This document shows positions 8,014 through 16,644 of a DNA stretch of 64,000 bases, in pieces. Positions within the stretch are counted from its first letter, which is position 1. Each line of letters starts with the position of its first letter. Under the pieces are notes generated by a model. That model searched no databases and was not told the origin of the DNA. It saw only the letters and a program-made list of their open reading frames with translations. The position numbers and the translations under genes were made by a program. This DNA is from Leptolyngbya sp. NIES-3755. GTDB lineage: Bacteria; Cyanobacteriota; Cyanobacteriia; Leptolyngbyales; Leptolyngbyaceae. The stretch covers positions 815,030-879,029 of the forward strand of contig AP017308.1 in assembly GCA_001548435.1 (NCBI GenBank), given 5' to 3'.

Positions 8014-10343
8014 GCTATATCTTCGAGAAGTACATTAACCAGAAACAGATGGGAGCGTACTATACAAAAGAAGATATCACGGAGTACATTAGCAAAAATA
8101 CAATCATTCCTTTTCTGTTCAATGCAGCAGAGAAAGCTTATCCATCTGCATTTCGACCAGAGAGTGCTATCTGGAATTTGCTGAAAGAGAATCCCGATCG
8201 ATACATCTATGATGCTGTACGTAAGGGAGTAATTGATCGCTCTGGAACAATCATTGCACTGCCTGATGAGATTGCTGCTGGAGTTGACACTGTGGCTCAA
8301 CGGAATGGATGGAATCGCCCAGCAGATGAAGAATTTGCTTTACCGACGGAGACTTGGCGGGAATTTGTGGCGAGGCGCGATCGCGCTCTTGAGGTTCGTC
8401 AGAAGTTGAGCAATGGGGAAATTTGCTCGATCGATGATTTCATTACCTATAACTTAGACCTTCGCCAGTTTGCTCAAGATGCGATCGGAACTTGCGAAGA
8501 TCCAGAGTTGCTCAGAGCTTTCTATGGTGCTATTTCTAATGTGACCTGTCTCGATCCAACTTGTGGATCGGGTGCGTTTCTCTTTGCCGCAGCAAACATT
8601 TTAGAACCTCTCTATGATGCTTGTTTAGAGCGAATGCAAGCATTTTTGGATGATCTGCAACGTTCAGATCAGAAGCATCGCCCGGAGAAGTTCAAAGATT
8701 TTCGTCAAACGTTGGACTTTGTTGGCATTCATCCAAACCGTAAGTACTTCATTCTCAAGTCGATTATCCTTAACAATCTCTTTGGTGTGGATATTATGCG
8801 GGAAGCAACAGAGATTTGTAAGCTCCGTCTGTTTCTCAAATTGGTTTCAGAAGTAGAACCAAACTCTGCGCTACCGAACTATGGTCTAGATCCATTACCT
8901 GATATTGATTTCAATATTCGAGCAGGAAACACACTGGTTGGATTTGCAAACTATGAAGAAGTAAAGCAAGCTGTACAAGGGGCGCAACAAAAGAAGCTTG
9001 ACTTGTTTGGCGATATGGAGAAGCTAGACGAGCGGGCTGAAATTGCCGATCGTGCCTTTCAAATGTTTCGTAAAATGCAGACTGAACAAAGCATGAAACC
9101 AGGACAGTTTACCAGTGGAAAGGCTGAACTGCGCGAAAGGTTGAAAGAGCTAAATCATGAATTGAATCGCTATCTTGCTTCTCAATATGGTGTAGGTAGT
9201 GGTAAGCCAAAAGCCTTTCAAAAATGGCTTGATGATCATCAACCCTTTCACTGGTTTGTAGAGTTCTATGGAATCATAAGAAGTGGCGGCTTTGATGTAA
9301 TTATTGGTAATCCGCCGTATGTTGAACTTTCTAAAATTCGATCAATTTATGTCCCTCAAGGTTTTCAAACAGAGTCTTGCGGTAATTTGTATGCCTTGTG
9401 CTTAGAAAGGTCTATCAATATATTAGGAGGTTCAGCATGGCTAGGGTTTGTAGTTCAACAGCCTCTTGTATCTACCCAAAGGATGCAAGCTGCTAGATCT
9501 ATTCTGCTAGACAATTCAGCATTAGTCTTTTCAAGTACATACGATGATAGACCAAGCAAGCTTTTTGATGGTATTCATCACGCAAGAATTGCAATTACGA
9601 TTTCTCAAAAAACTAGGAAGTCCCACGATGCAGCACTGTACGTAACCTCATACAATAAATGGTACAAGGAGGAAAGAAAAAAGCTATTTGCTTCTTTAGC
9701 TTATACTAGAAGCTTTGAGCATCAAATTCTTTCATGCTTCCCAAAAATCCGATCATCAATTGAATCATCAATCGTCCACAAGCTGTCCTCAACATCTAAA
9801 TATTTCCAAGATTGGATTTTTAATGGTAATAGCGAACATAGAGTCTACTACAAGATTACTGGTGTAGGACACTGGTTCACAATTACATCAAGACCACCAA
9901 AGTTTTTTAGACAAGGTGATGAGTCTTCATCGACACGAGAAAGCTTTATTTGTTTTGAAAATGTAGCAAGAAGAGATCAGGCACTTGTTATCCTGAATAG
10001 TTCACTTTTCTACTGGTTCTACCAAGTTAGAACTAATTGCAGGGACTTCAATCCTTCAGACTATAAAACTTTTCCCATAATCACTTCTCTCTCTCATGAA
10101 GACTTTTCTGCTTTATCTGAGCAGCTACAGTCTTGTCTTGACCGCTCTAGCTCTTTTATTAACGTCTCACATAGTAAGACTGGAGCAATACAAGTGGAAC
10201 AATTTAAACCGCGTGAAGCTAAACCAATAATCGATGAGATCGATCGCGTCCTAGCCAAACACTACGGCTTTACTGACGAAGAACTCGACTTCATCATCAA
10301 CTACGACATCAAATACCGTATGGGACGCGATGCCAATGACTAA
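8014..10343 (+). pseudogene. C-terminal part of the N6-adenine DNA methylase
   Basis: This is the catalytic half of the split methylase. The first in-frame ATG is at 8049, within the GAYYTKEDI segment, but the natural reading continues from the left fragment. It carries SAM-binding motif I (LDPTCGSGAFLF, near base 8554) and the catalytic NPPY (near base 9310) of N6-adenine methylases. A target-recognition region and a conserved tail (KHYGFTDEELDFIINYDIKY) follow. If translated from 8049 it would be a 764-residue protein with both catalytic motifs but without the N-terminal third; whether that folds is unknown. The stretch ~9310-10200 is visibly A+T-richer and poor in HIP1 sites, as expected of an exchanged recognition domain. 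The stop overlaps the next gene by 14 bases. Confidence 0.87.
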
Positions 10344-10965
10344 TGAGCTATCGCATCTTAGTTCTGATGCAACTGACTATCCCTATCCAGAATCATTAAG
10401 AACTTACCGATATTCCAAGACTTTGCCGACCATTAGCGCGATCGGTAATCTCTCGATTCTGCAAAACAAAACGATCGCCCTCTTTTGCTCAATTCAATGC
10501 CCTGGCGACTTGATCCTCAAAACCTACGATCTTGCTGTAGCCCTGCGAGAACAGCAGCAAACCGTAATCAGCGGATTTCATTCCCCAATGGAGCAAGAAT
10601 GCCTCACATTGCTTCTCCGTGGCACTCAACCCGTTATCTATTGCCCTGCGCGGAGTCTAGACAATCTGCGGCTAAAATCTGAGTGGAAAACCGCGATCGA
10701 GCAAAATCGCTTACTTCTACTTTCCCCATTTGCCACTCATCAGCATCGCGCCACTGCCGAACTTGCCCAAACTCGCAATCAGTTTGTTGCTGCGATCGCC
10801 GATGCCATTTTCATCGCCTACGCCAACCCAAACGGAAAAACGATCGCCTTCGCCCAACAGATCTTAGCTTGGGACAAGCCTCTGTTCACATTCGAGAGCG
10901 ACAATAACCGTGAGCTAATCGCGATGGGCGCAAAGCCTCTTGAGCCTCCTACATTATTTATGTGA
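10330..10965 (+). CDS. DprA/Smf-like Rossmann-fold protein
   Basis: A 211-residue protein with a single DprA-type fold. The strand-loop IALFCSIQCPGD (residues ~48-60) aligns with the GSR loop of DprA, VISGFHSPMEQECLTLLLRG with the VSGLARGID..AH..AL segment, and ELAQTRNQFVAAIADAIFIAYAN with the RNRIIAGLSDAVLVVEA segment. True DprA binds single-stranded DNA and loads RecA. Here the HTH and SAM domains of full-length DprA are missing and the GSR and GID residues are changed, so a different ligand is possible. The ATG at 10330 lies inside the methylase 3' end (14-base overlap), implying translational coupling and membership in the helicase-methylase cassette. The family call is by motif; its role in this cassette is inference. 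Confidence 0.75.
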   Translation: MPMTNELSHLSSDATDYPYPESLRTYRYSKTLPTISAIGNLSILQNKTIALFCSIQCPGDLILKTYDLAVALREQQQTVISGFHSPMEQECLTLLLRGTQPVIYCPARSLDNLRLKSEWKTAIEQNRLLLLSPFATHQHRATAELAQTRNQFVAAIADAIFIAYANPNGKTIAFAQQILAWDKPLFTFESDNNRELIAMGAKPLEPPTLFM

Positions 10966-11188
10966 TGATTCATACCCGTGGAGGAGAAAACAAGATCACG
11001 CCTGTCCGCAGACTCTTTCAAGATTGCTGTTAAGCAAAAATATCAGTACATACACACTGATGGTGTGATCGAAGCAACCCCGCTTCTCTAAAATCCGATA
11101 AGCTCAATGAAAAGATATTTGAGTTGCAACTACCAAGGTTATGCTTTTTGTTACTGGGCTTGTTAGGTGTGAGTGGTGCTTGGATCGT

Positions 11189-11577
11189 TCAGATGCAAAC
11201 CGAATATTTCAGCTTCATCGTGTTCGGACTGCACTGGGGTCGCTTGAACTCGATGAATTTCTCCCACAAATCTGCCAGTGAGGTTTTCGGTGGAGCGATC
11301 GAACTCACTTTAGTCGCCGTACTCAGCGCAGATTGGGCTTGTACTTTTCTAACGTTGGATCGAATCGCTCGTAGAGAATATCTTTCTCGATCTCGCTCGC
11401 TTTCAGTTGAGCAAGACGCTGATTCGTTGCCGTATCAACTAAACCCGTGGACAAATAATGGCGCTTGCCGCCGTAGCTAAAGACAAGTTGTAACCGCCCA
11501 TTAGAACTCTTAACTTTTACTGTGCCCTTGAACGCTTTCCCTGGAGTGTTTGAGTACATAAAAATCTCCTGGGGCAA
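11189..11577 (-). pseudogene. Tyrosine recombinase (integrase) N-terminal fragment, frameshifted
   Basis: Read on the minus strand, 84 codons from 11577 encode an arm-type DNA-binding domain (KAFKGTVKVKSSNGRLQLVF, then GGKRHYLSTGL). The frame stops after EKYKPNLR near 11323. A one-base shift after KYKP continues with QSALSTATKV and SLADLWEKFIEFKRP and CSPNTMKLKY, the core-binding SAM-like domain of cyanobacterial phage-type integrases, until TGA at 11189-11191. The catalytic domain with the R-H-R-Y residues is absent. A single A lost from a short A run in the codons after KYKP would explain the shift. The fragment starts 150 bases downstream of tRNA-Gly, a standard attachment site arrangement. 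Confidence 0.75.
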
Positions 11578-11727
11578 GGGGTTTTAGCTTTACCCCAATA
11601 AACGACCGGAATCGCCTGAAAAACACCCAAACGCTAGTACTATCGCACCAACCTTTTTGCCAAGAAAATATTGCAAAGATCGCTCGAAAGCTTAGGAGAT
11701 CAGGACTCTGAGAGGCATCTGTTAGAA

Positions 11728-11799
11728 AGCGGGTAACGCGATTCGAACGCGCGACATTCACCTTGGCAAGGTGACGCTCTACCACTGAGCTATACCCGC
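11728..11799 (-). tRNA. tRNA-Gly (anticodon GCC)
   Basis: Read on the minus strand, the sequence begins GCGGGTATAGCTCAGTGG and folds as a full cloverleaf. The acceptor stem is GCGGGTA with TACCCGC, the anticodon arm is CACCT-TGCCAAG-GTG with anticodon GCC, and the T-arm contains GTTCGAATC. The discriminator is T and CCA is not encoded. The 3' end faces the integrase remnant and the defence cassette, so this gene probably served as the attachment site. Confidence 0.97.
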
Positions 11800-11950
11800 A
11801 TTTAGCGTTCTATTAATATCCCAGATCCGTTTGGAATTGTCAAGCTTAACTGATGAAAAAATTGGAAGCTCGATCGCTAAATCATCCGTCAAATTCACGC
11901 CATCAGAGATAAGATTAGTATGAATATTCTTATGATGATAGCCAGATTCA

Positions 11951-12445
11951 ATGGTTCAGTATACCCTCGCTCAAAGCCCCGAAATCATTCTCACAGTTCC
12001 CGGTAAAGACTCGCCAAAAGCACGCGACAAGGCGATGGATCAACTGATGGAATTAATGGACGAGGGCAAGCTTCCGACGGATTTAGCCGATGGTTTCGGT
12101 CCGCAGAATTTTATCGAAGTCAAAGATCCAGGAAGTCAACCTGCAAGCGACGAGGATGCAATCACTCAAGCTGTTCAGACTTTGAGCAGTTTGGCAACCC
12201 TGAAATTAAAGGCGCAGGAATCGAAATCGGAAGCGCTTCAAGTTCGCCAGCAGATCGATATTCTCTTTACAGATGATGCTGTCACTGAGGAAGAAATTAA
12301 TGGATTGAAAGAAGGCTTTAAAGTGCTGAAGAGTTATGCACAGACGAATTTGAGATATCGAGAAGCGCGATCGCAAGCCGAAGAAGCCCGAACCATTCTC
12401 GATCGAGCACTGCAATCTTCAGAACCAGACTCGAAAAAGAAATAA
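11951..12445 (+). CDS. Conserved cyanobacterial protein of unknown function
   Basis: A 164-residue acidic, Gln/Glu-rich soluble protein with no signal peptide or membrane segment. The N-terminal half has a short beta-like stretch (YTLAQSPEIILTVPG). Residues ~75-155 are largely helical and coiled-coil-like (repeated ALQVRQQ, KVLKSYAQ, REARSQAEEAR). I recognise no catalytic motif. Its codon use and HIP1 content match the chromosome, so it lies outside the accessory island. Confidence 0.8.
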   Translation: MVQYTLAQSPEIILTVPGKDSPKARDKAMDQLMELMDEGKLPTDLADGFGPQNFIEVKDPGSQPASDEDAITQAVQTLSSLATLKLKAQESKSEALQVRQQIDILFTDDAVTEEEINGLKEGFKVLKSYAQTNLRYREARSQAEEARTILDRALQSSEPDSKKK

Positions 12446-12505
12446 CGCTAGGACTTCCTGAATGGCTTGTATTATCATCAAGGAAGTTAAGAAATCTTTA
12501 CAAAA

Positions 12506-13405
12506 ATGACGACGACTGATCAAGTAAAGACACTTCCCCCACTGGAAAAGTTGATCTGGGATTGGAACGGGCATTCGATTCGGTACACCGTCATGGGTAC
12601 GGGTCAGCCCCTTGTTTTGGTGCATGGGTTTGGAGCCTCGATCGGACATTGGAGGAAAAATATTCCAGTACTGGCAGAAGCCGGATATCAAGTATTCGCG
12701 ATCGACCTTTTGGGATTTGGTGGATCTGATAAACCTGCTTTGGATTACACAGTTGAACTCTGGGTCGAATTGCTGAAAGATTTTTGGGCAGCGAATATTC
12801 AGCGTCCGGCAGTGTTTGTGGGGAATTCGATCGGCGGATTACTCTGCATGATGGTGTTAGCGCAGCATCCCGAAATTGCAGCGGGTGGAGTTTTGCTGAA
12901 TCCAGCAGGTGGATTGAATCACCGTCCAGATGAGTTAAATCCGCCGCTGCGATTTGTGATGGGAACCTTTTCTAAATTGGTCGGCTCGAAGCAGTTCGGG
13001 CGATGGATGTTTGATCAAGTGCGGCAGAAAGGGCGAATTCGCAATAGTTTGAGACAGGTTTATCGCAATCCGGACGCGATTACGGATGAATTGGTTGAGT
13101 TGCTACATGAACCCTCTTGTCATCCGGGAGCACAGCAGGTTTTTGCCTCGGTTTTGATGGCTCCTCCTGGACCGAGACCGACTGAACTTTTACCGCAAAT
13201 TCAAGTGCCGCTGTTGGTGATTTGGGGAGAAGCTGATCCGTGGACTCCGATCGCAGGTTCAAAGATTTATCAATCGCTGGTTGAGTCCCAACCCGTGGAA
13301 TTTACTTCCATTCCAAATACGGGACATTGTCCACATGATGAGCGTCCAGAGATTGTGAATCCGTTGATTGTTCAGTGGCTCGATCGCACTGTCGGTAAAA
13401 ACTAG
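12506..13405 (+). CDS. Alpha/beta-fold hydrolase
   Basis: A 299-residue hydrolase of the AB-hydrolase 1 family. The oxyanion-hole motif LVHGFGASIGHW is at ~38-49. The nucleophile is S108 in GNSIGG, the acid is the Asp of WGEADPW (~246), and the His is H274 in NTGHCPHDE. This pattern is shared with many cyanobacterial and plastid esterases, including pheophytinase-like enzymes, but the substrate cannot be read from sequence. No signal peptide is seen, so it is probably cytosolic. It follows the unknown gene by 60 bases and may share its transcript. Confidence 0.9.
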   Translation: MTTTDQVKTLPPLEKLIWDWNGHSIRYTVMGTGQPLVLVHGFGASIGHWRKNIPVLAEAGYQVFAIDLLGFGGSDKPALDYTVELWVELLKDFWAANIQRPAVFVGNSIGGLLCMMVLAQHPEIAAGGVLLNPAGGLNHRPDELNPPLRFVMGTFSKLVGSKQFGRWMFDQVRQKGRIRNSLRQVYRNPDAITDELVELLHEPSCHPGAQQVFASVLMAPPGPRPTELLPQIQVPLLVIWGEADPWTPIAGSKIYQSLVESQPVEFTSIPNTGHCPHDERPEIVNPLIVQWLDRTVGKN

Positions 13406-13494
13406 GCGGTTTCACGGAACACCCTCATTGGTTAGACAGGTTAGGCTCTGAGTTGAAATTCCTGAAACTCTGTCTTGAAACAGTGGGGGTGTCA

Positions 13495-14679
13495 ATGAAC
13501 CTAGAGATCAGTCCGAAGCATGACCTGTCCAATGCTCCAGAACGCGAAACCTTGATGCCGATCGATGAATTGCCTGAAACGAGCGACTCTCCCAATCTTG
13601 ATCTTGTTGAGGCAAATCGGTTATTGCAACAGGGAATGGAATTGAATCAGCGGGGAGAGTTGCAAGCCGCGATCGCAACTTTACAGCGAGCGCATCTGAT
13701 CTTCTGGGAAGTGGGAGATCAACAGGGTACGAAGCAAGCATTGGAAGGCTTGGGACTGGTTTGCTACACAATGGGCGAATATGCCAAAGCGATCGATTAT
13801 TCGCAGCGTAGTTTGGTGTTAGCCCAACGGATTCGACACTATCTCAGCAGCGTGAAGATTCTTGGAACGTTGGGGAATGCGTATCGACATCTGGCAGATC
13901 ATGACAGAGCGATCGATTATCAGAAACAGAGTTTGACGCTGGCACAAGAGCTTCGAGATCAGCGGAGTGAAATGGCGGCTTTGAACAATTTGGGGCTGGC
14001 GTATAAAGCCGCGAACGATCCACAAGCTGCAATTCAATGTGAGCGGAAAGCATTAGAGATTGCTCAAGACTTGCAAGACTATGTGGCGACAGGTCAGATT
14101 TTGAAGAATCTTGGCAATGCGTATTATGCTCTGGGAGATTTTGAGCAAGCGATCGCATATTATCAACAGCGATTGGCACTTGCACGTCAATTGGGCGATC
14201 AACGGTTAGAAATGCAGGTTTTGAGAAATTTGGGAAATGCCTGTAACGTCATGGGAGAGCACGAGAATTCGATCGTGTACAACCTCAATCGGTTAGAGAT
14301 TGCGAAGACGTTGAACGACGATCGCACTCAGGAGCAAGCATTGGGAAGTCTGTGTGTCGCTTATGAGGCACTTGGACAAACACAATTGGCGATCGAATGT
14401 TACCAAGACCGATTGCAATTAGCGAGACAGCATCAAGATGAGCGGTTGGAATTCTACATCTTGAGCAATCTAAAAGCAGCATTTTCGATGTTGGGAGATT
14501 ACAGCAAAGCGAGTATAGTCCTCAATTGCATCACGCTTAACGAACGATCGTTCTTACTTGCTCGAATGCGAAGTCTCCTAAGACTTTATGAGCAGCGGTG
14601 GTTGGGTGAATTCCATCCCAGAATAAATAACGATCGCAGTTTGCAGAAGAACCCAGACAAGCGGCAGTCACATTGGTAA
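13495..14679 (+). CDS. Tetratricopeptide repeat protein
   Basis: The ATG at 13495 is preceded by GGGGGTG, so it is preferred over a TTG at 13453 in the same frame; the protein is 394 residues. Residues ~35-350 are about eight 40-residue TPR units of the Rapsyn/LGN style (LGNAYRHLADHDRAIDY, LGNAYYALGDFEQAIAYY), alternating with ALA-type helices. This makes a scaffold for protein contacts. The last ~48 codons run antisense through the 3' end of the GDSL gene at 14537-15427. That tail (for example NNDRSLQKNPDKRQSHW) does not look like TPR, so the original stop has probably been lost or moved. Confidence 0.88.
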   Translation: MNLEISPKHDLSNAPERETLMPIDELPETSDSPNLDLVEANRLLQQGMELNQRGELQAAIATLQRAHLIFWEVGDQQGTKQALEGLGLVCYTMGEYAKAIDYSQRSLVLAQRIRHYLSSVKILGTLGNAYRHLADHDRAIDYQKQSLTLAQELRDQRSEMAALNNLGLAYKAANDPQAAIQCERKALEIAQDLQDYVATGQILKNLGNAYYALGDFEQAIAYYQQRLALARQLGDQRLEMQVLRNLGNACNVMGEHENSIVYNLNRLEIAKTLNDDRTQEQALGSLCVAYEALGQTQLAIECYQDRLQLARQHQDERLEFYILSNLKAAFSMLGDYSKASIVLNCITLNERSFLLARMRSLLRLYEQRWLGEFHPRINNDRSLQKNPDKRQSHW

Positions 14680-15427
14680 AGCCGAATTGTCCTGGGTTTT
14701 TGATTGCATTTTGATAAATACCAAACACATCAAGTTCTGCGATCGCAATGTCTGGTTTGCGAAATTGATTGAGCGTGGTTGCGAGTGACTGATTGTATGC
14801 GATCGCAAAGTTGGTTAATTTCTGTGAGGCTTCTGTATTACGAGTCGCAGGTAATTGTCCTAAGTTTGGCAGATTTGCCACCAAAAGCCGTTTTGCGCCA
14901 GATTCAATGAGAGATTGTAACGATTGTCTCAGGTTCTCGATCGACCGAGTTGGCGTTTCGGTGCTGTAAAGATAATCATTTGCACCCGCCCAAATCACAA
15001 AAAGCGCTTGTGGATTAATCTTCGGCTGATTTTGCACAAAGGTTTGAACTTGAGCGAGAACACCTGGAACGCTATTAAGTCCATTTGTCCCCGTTGTTGC
15101 GCCACCCCACGCAAAGTTATCAAAGCGATCGTTAGACAAATCTAATTTTGTAGCCAGTTCTTCTACCCAAACTCTTCCATTCGAGTAGCGTCCCTCAAAG
15201 TAAGGTGGAGCGGGAAATTCACCCCCTGTTGCTCGAAAGACATTGCCATTATCAGACAGACTATCTCCGAAGACATAAAGCTGATTAATCGGTTGAATCG
15301 TGGGTTGCTGAACGGTAGGTTGGGGCTGTGGTGATCGAGTAGAAATCATAATTGCGATCGCTGCCACAATTAGAACGGCAACGACAAATAAGGCGATTTT
15401 TGGGAGTCGAAACGGACGCTTCATCAC
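14537..15427 (-). CDS. SGNH/GDSL-family lipase/esterase, membrane-anchored
   Basis: A 296-residue hydrolase. An N-terminal membrane anchor or uncleaved signal (IALFVVAVLIVAAIAIMIS) is followed by a Pro/Gln linker. Block I is VFGDSLSDNGN with the catalytic Ser, block III is IWAGANDYL, and the C-terminal FWDGIHPT carries the catalytic Asp and His. The family cleaves esters of lipids or polysaccharide acyl groups, probably in the periplasm here. Its conserved end overlaps the TPR gene by 143 bases tail to tail; the conservation of the FWDGIHPT block shows this gene owns the overlap. Confidence 0.92.
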   Translation of the reverse strand: MMKRPFRLPKIALFVVAVLIVAAIAIMISTRSPQPQPTVQQPTIQPINQLYVFGDSLSDNGNVFRATGGEFPAPPYFEGRYSNGRVWVEELATKLDLSNDRFDNFAWGGATTGTNGLNSVPGVLAQVQTFVQNQPKINPQALFVIWAGANDYLYSTETPTRSIENLRQSLQSLIESGAKRLLVANLPNLGQLPATRNTEASQKLTNFAIAYNQSLATTLNQFRKPDIAIAELDVFGIYQNAIKNPGQFGFTNVTAACLGSSANCDRYLFWDGIHPTTAAHKVLGDFAFEQVRTIVR

Positions 15428-15450
15428 TACTCACACCATGGAACAAGCTC

Positions 15451-15486
15451 AAAAAAGAGGAGTTCCTGTCTGTAGAAACTCCTCTT
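15451..15486 (-). terminator. Intrinsic terminator, minus strand
   Basis: A 10-base perfect stem, AAGAGGAGTT with AACTCCTCTT, encloses a 12-base loop. On the minus strand it is followed by TTTT. It would end transcripts of the LabA-like gene (15636-16244) before the GDSL gene, whose start is at 15427. Confidence 0.75.
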
Positions 15487-15589
15487 CACAATACTTAGGA
15501 TTTAGAGAGGCTTAATCTCTCTTTGGACTAATGCGGCACATTTGCGCCTTTCATTACAGTGTATGAGAACAATATGGGTCAGTAATCGG

Positions 15590-15615
15590 GGGTGTTGCAC
15601 TGTGACACCCTTTTT
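15590..15615 (+). terminator. Hairpin with T-run, plus strand
   Basis: GGGTGT pairs with ACACCC around a nine-base loop and is followed by TTTTT on the plus strand. No plus-strand gene ends just upstream, so it may stop antisense transcripts or end a small plus-strand RNA from 15490-15590, which also contains the short hairpin AGAGAGGCTTAATCTCTCT. Confidence 0.45.
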
Positions 15616-15635
15616 ATGTAACACCCTTTTCTATT

Positions 15636-16244
15636 TCAAGGTACGACCAACTCATCGCGCTGGATTAAGTCCTTGATTTTTGCCAAATCCACATAGCGAT
15701 CGGCAATATTGACCAAGCTATCGCTCGTCATCGATTGCAGACTGACGACTTCGACTTGAACACCCCGATATGCGATCGTATTCACGGCATAAGTGAGATC
15801 GCCATCGCCACTAAGTAGAATCATCGTGTTGCAGTATTGTGCAAGTTCCAACATATCGACCGCAATTTCGACATCTAGGTTCGCATGTTTCGACCCATCT
15901 GCATTTTGAATTAAATCTTTGGTGACGACTCGATAGCCGTGACGACGCATCCAGAGCAGAAAACCCTGTTGTTTTTCATTGTGAGGATCAACGCCTGTGT
16001 AAAAGTAGGCTCTTAACAATCGCCGACCCGCTGCGAGATAGCCTAATAGTTTCGAGTAGTCGATTTCGAGACCGAGTTGCATCGCTGCGTAGAACAGATT
16101 GGAACCATCGATGAAAATGCCAACGCGATCGTGAGATGAATCTGGGTCGCTTAGCACAGTCGAGGGAGGTCGAGCCGAAATCGGATGAACTGCTTCATCG
16201 ATCGAAGAAACAGCCCGACGGTGTGGACGGGGTACAAGTTGCAT
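15636..16244 (-). CDS. LabA-like NYN domain protein
   Basis: A 202-residue protein with an N-terminal ~40-residue tail and a NYN (PIN-like) nuclease domain. Acidic residues of the predicted active site are visible: GIFIDGSNLFYA (Asp ~45), NLDVEIAVDML, and LLSGDGDLTYAV. NYN proteins of the LabA/DUF88 group include LabA, which acts in circadian clock output in Synechococcus; most members are thought to be RNA-binding nucleases. Whether this copy works in the clock is unknown. A minus-strand terminator lies 150 bases downstream and a folded leader just upstream. Confidence 0.87.
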   Translation of the reverse strand: MQLVPRPHRRAVSSIDEAVHPISARPPSTVLSDPDSSHDRVGIFIDGSNLFYAAMQLGLEIDYSKLLGYLAAGRRLLRAYFYTGVDPHNEKQQGFLLWMRRHGYRVVTKDLIQNADGSKHANLDVEIAVDMLELAQYCNTMILLSGDGDLTYAVNTIAYRGVQVEVVSLQSMTSDSLVNIADRYVDLAKIKDLIQRDELVVP

Positions 16245-16267
16245 AAAATTTATTGGTGAGTTTAATA

Positions 16268-16318
16268 AAGCCTGCTCATCTCCAGTGAGAGCACTTTTTA
16301 GTGAATAAACGCAGGCTT
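16268..16318 (-). promoter_or_regulatory. Possible structured 5' leader of the NYN gene
   Basis: AAGCCTGC (16268-16275) pairs perfectly with GCAGGCTT (16311-16318). Inside lie two smaller hairpins, CTCA with TGAG and CACT with AGTG, giving a three-way-junction shape. It lies 24-74 bases before the ATG at 16244. It could be a leader structure or a weak plus-strand attenuator. No known riboswitch motif is recognised. Confidence 0.35.
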
Positions 16319-16644
16319 GTCTGGCTTCGACCTCGCCAGCAACTCATCGTGTCGGAGAAATGAGTCGATATACCTTGCGTCGGGTCAGATACCGGAGAAA
16401 CTCAAGACTATTTTTAGGTTTTACCGTGGTTTTTCAGTTTGGAGGCAGATTATTACGAGACCCGATACGATTTTTCATGTTTGTTCTTTTTAGTTCAAAG
16501 GAATATGAATCGGGTGAGGTGAGGGATTCATTCTGAAACGTGAAAAATCTGGAAATCCCTGATGTAGCGGAATCTAATACAGTAGAGAGGTATTGTGTTC
16601 CAACTGGTGCGACTGAATTAGCACGATCGTTTGGGGGAGTTGAG
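16319..16644. other. Intergenic region before the protease gene
   Basis: About 325 bases between divergent genes. An upstream in-frame GTG at 16540 extends the protease frame by 35 codons, but those codons do not look like the family and have no ribosome site. Promoters for both directions must lie here, but I see none clearly. Confidence 0.45.

Noticed and set aside
11124-11480. Plus-strand frame of 118 codons with a hydrophobic start
   Set aside because: It lies antisense to the integrase remnant, which has clear recombinase motifs on the other strand, and its own sequence matches no family.
11510-11785. Minus-strand frame of 91 codons across the tRNA-Gly gene
   Set aside because: Its start lies within the tRNA, so it is an accidental frame in a stable RNA gene.
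16540-16644. GTG-started extension of the site-2 protease
   Set aside because: No ribosome site precedes the GTG, while the ATG at 16645 has GGGGGAG and starts a typical membrane helix.
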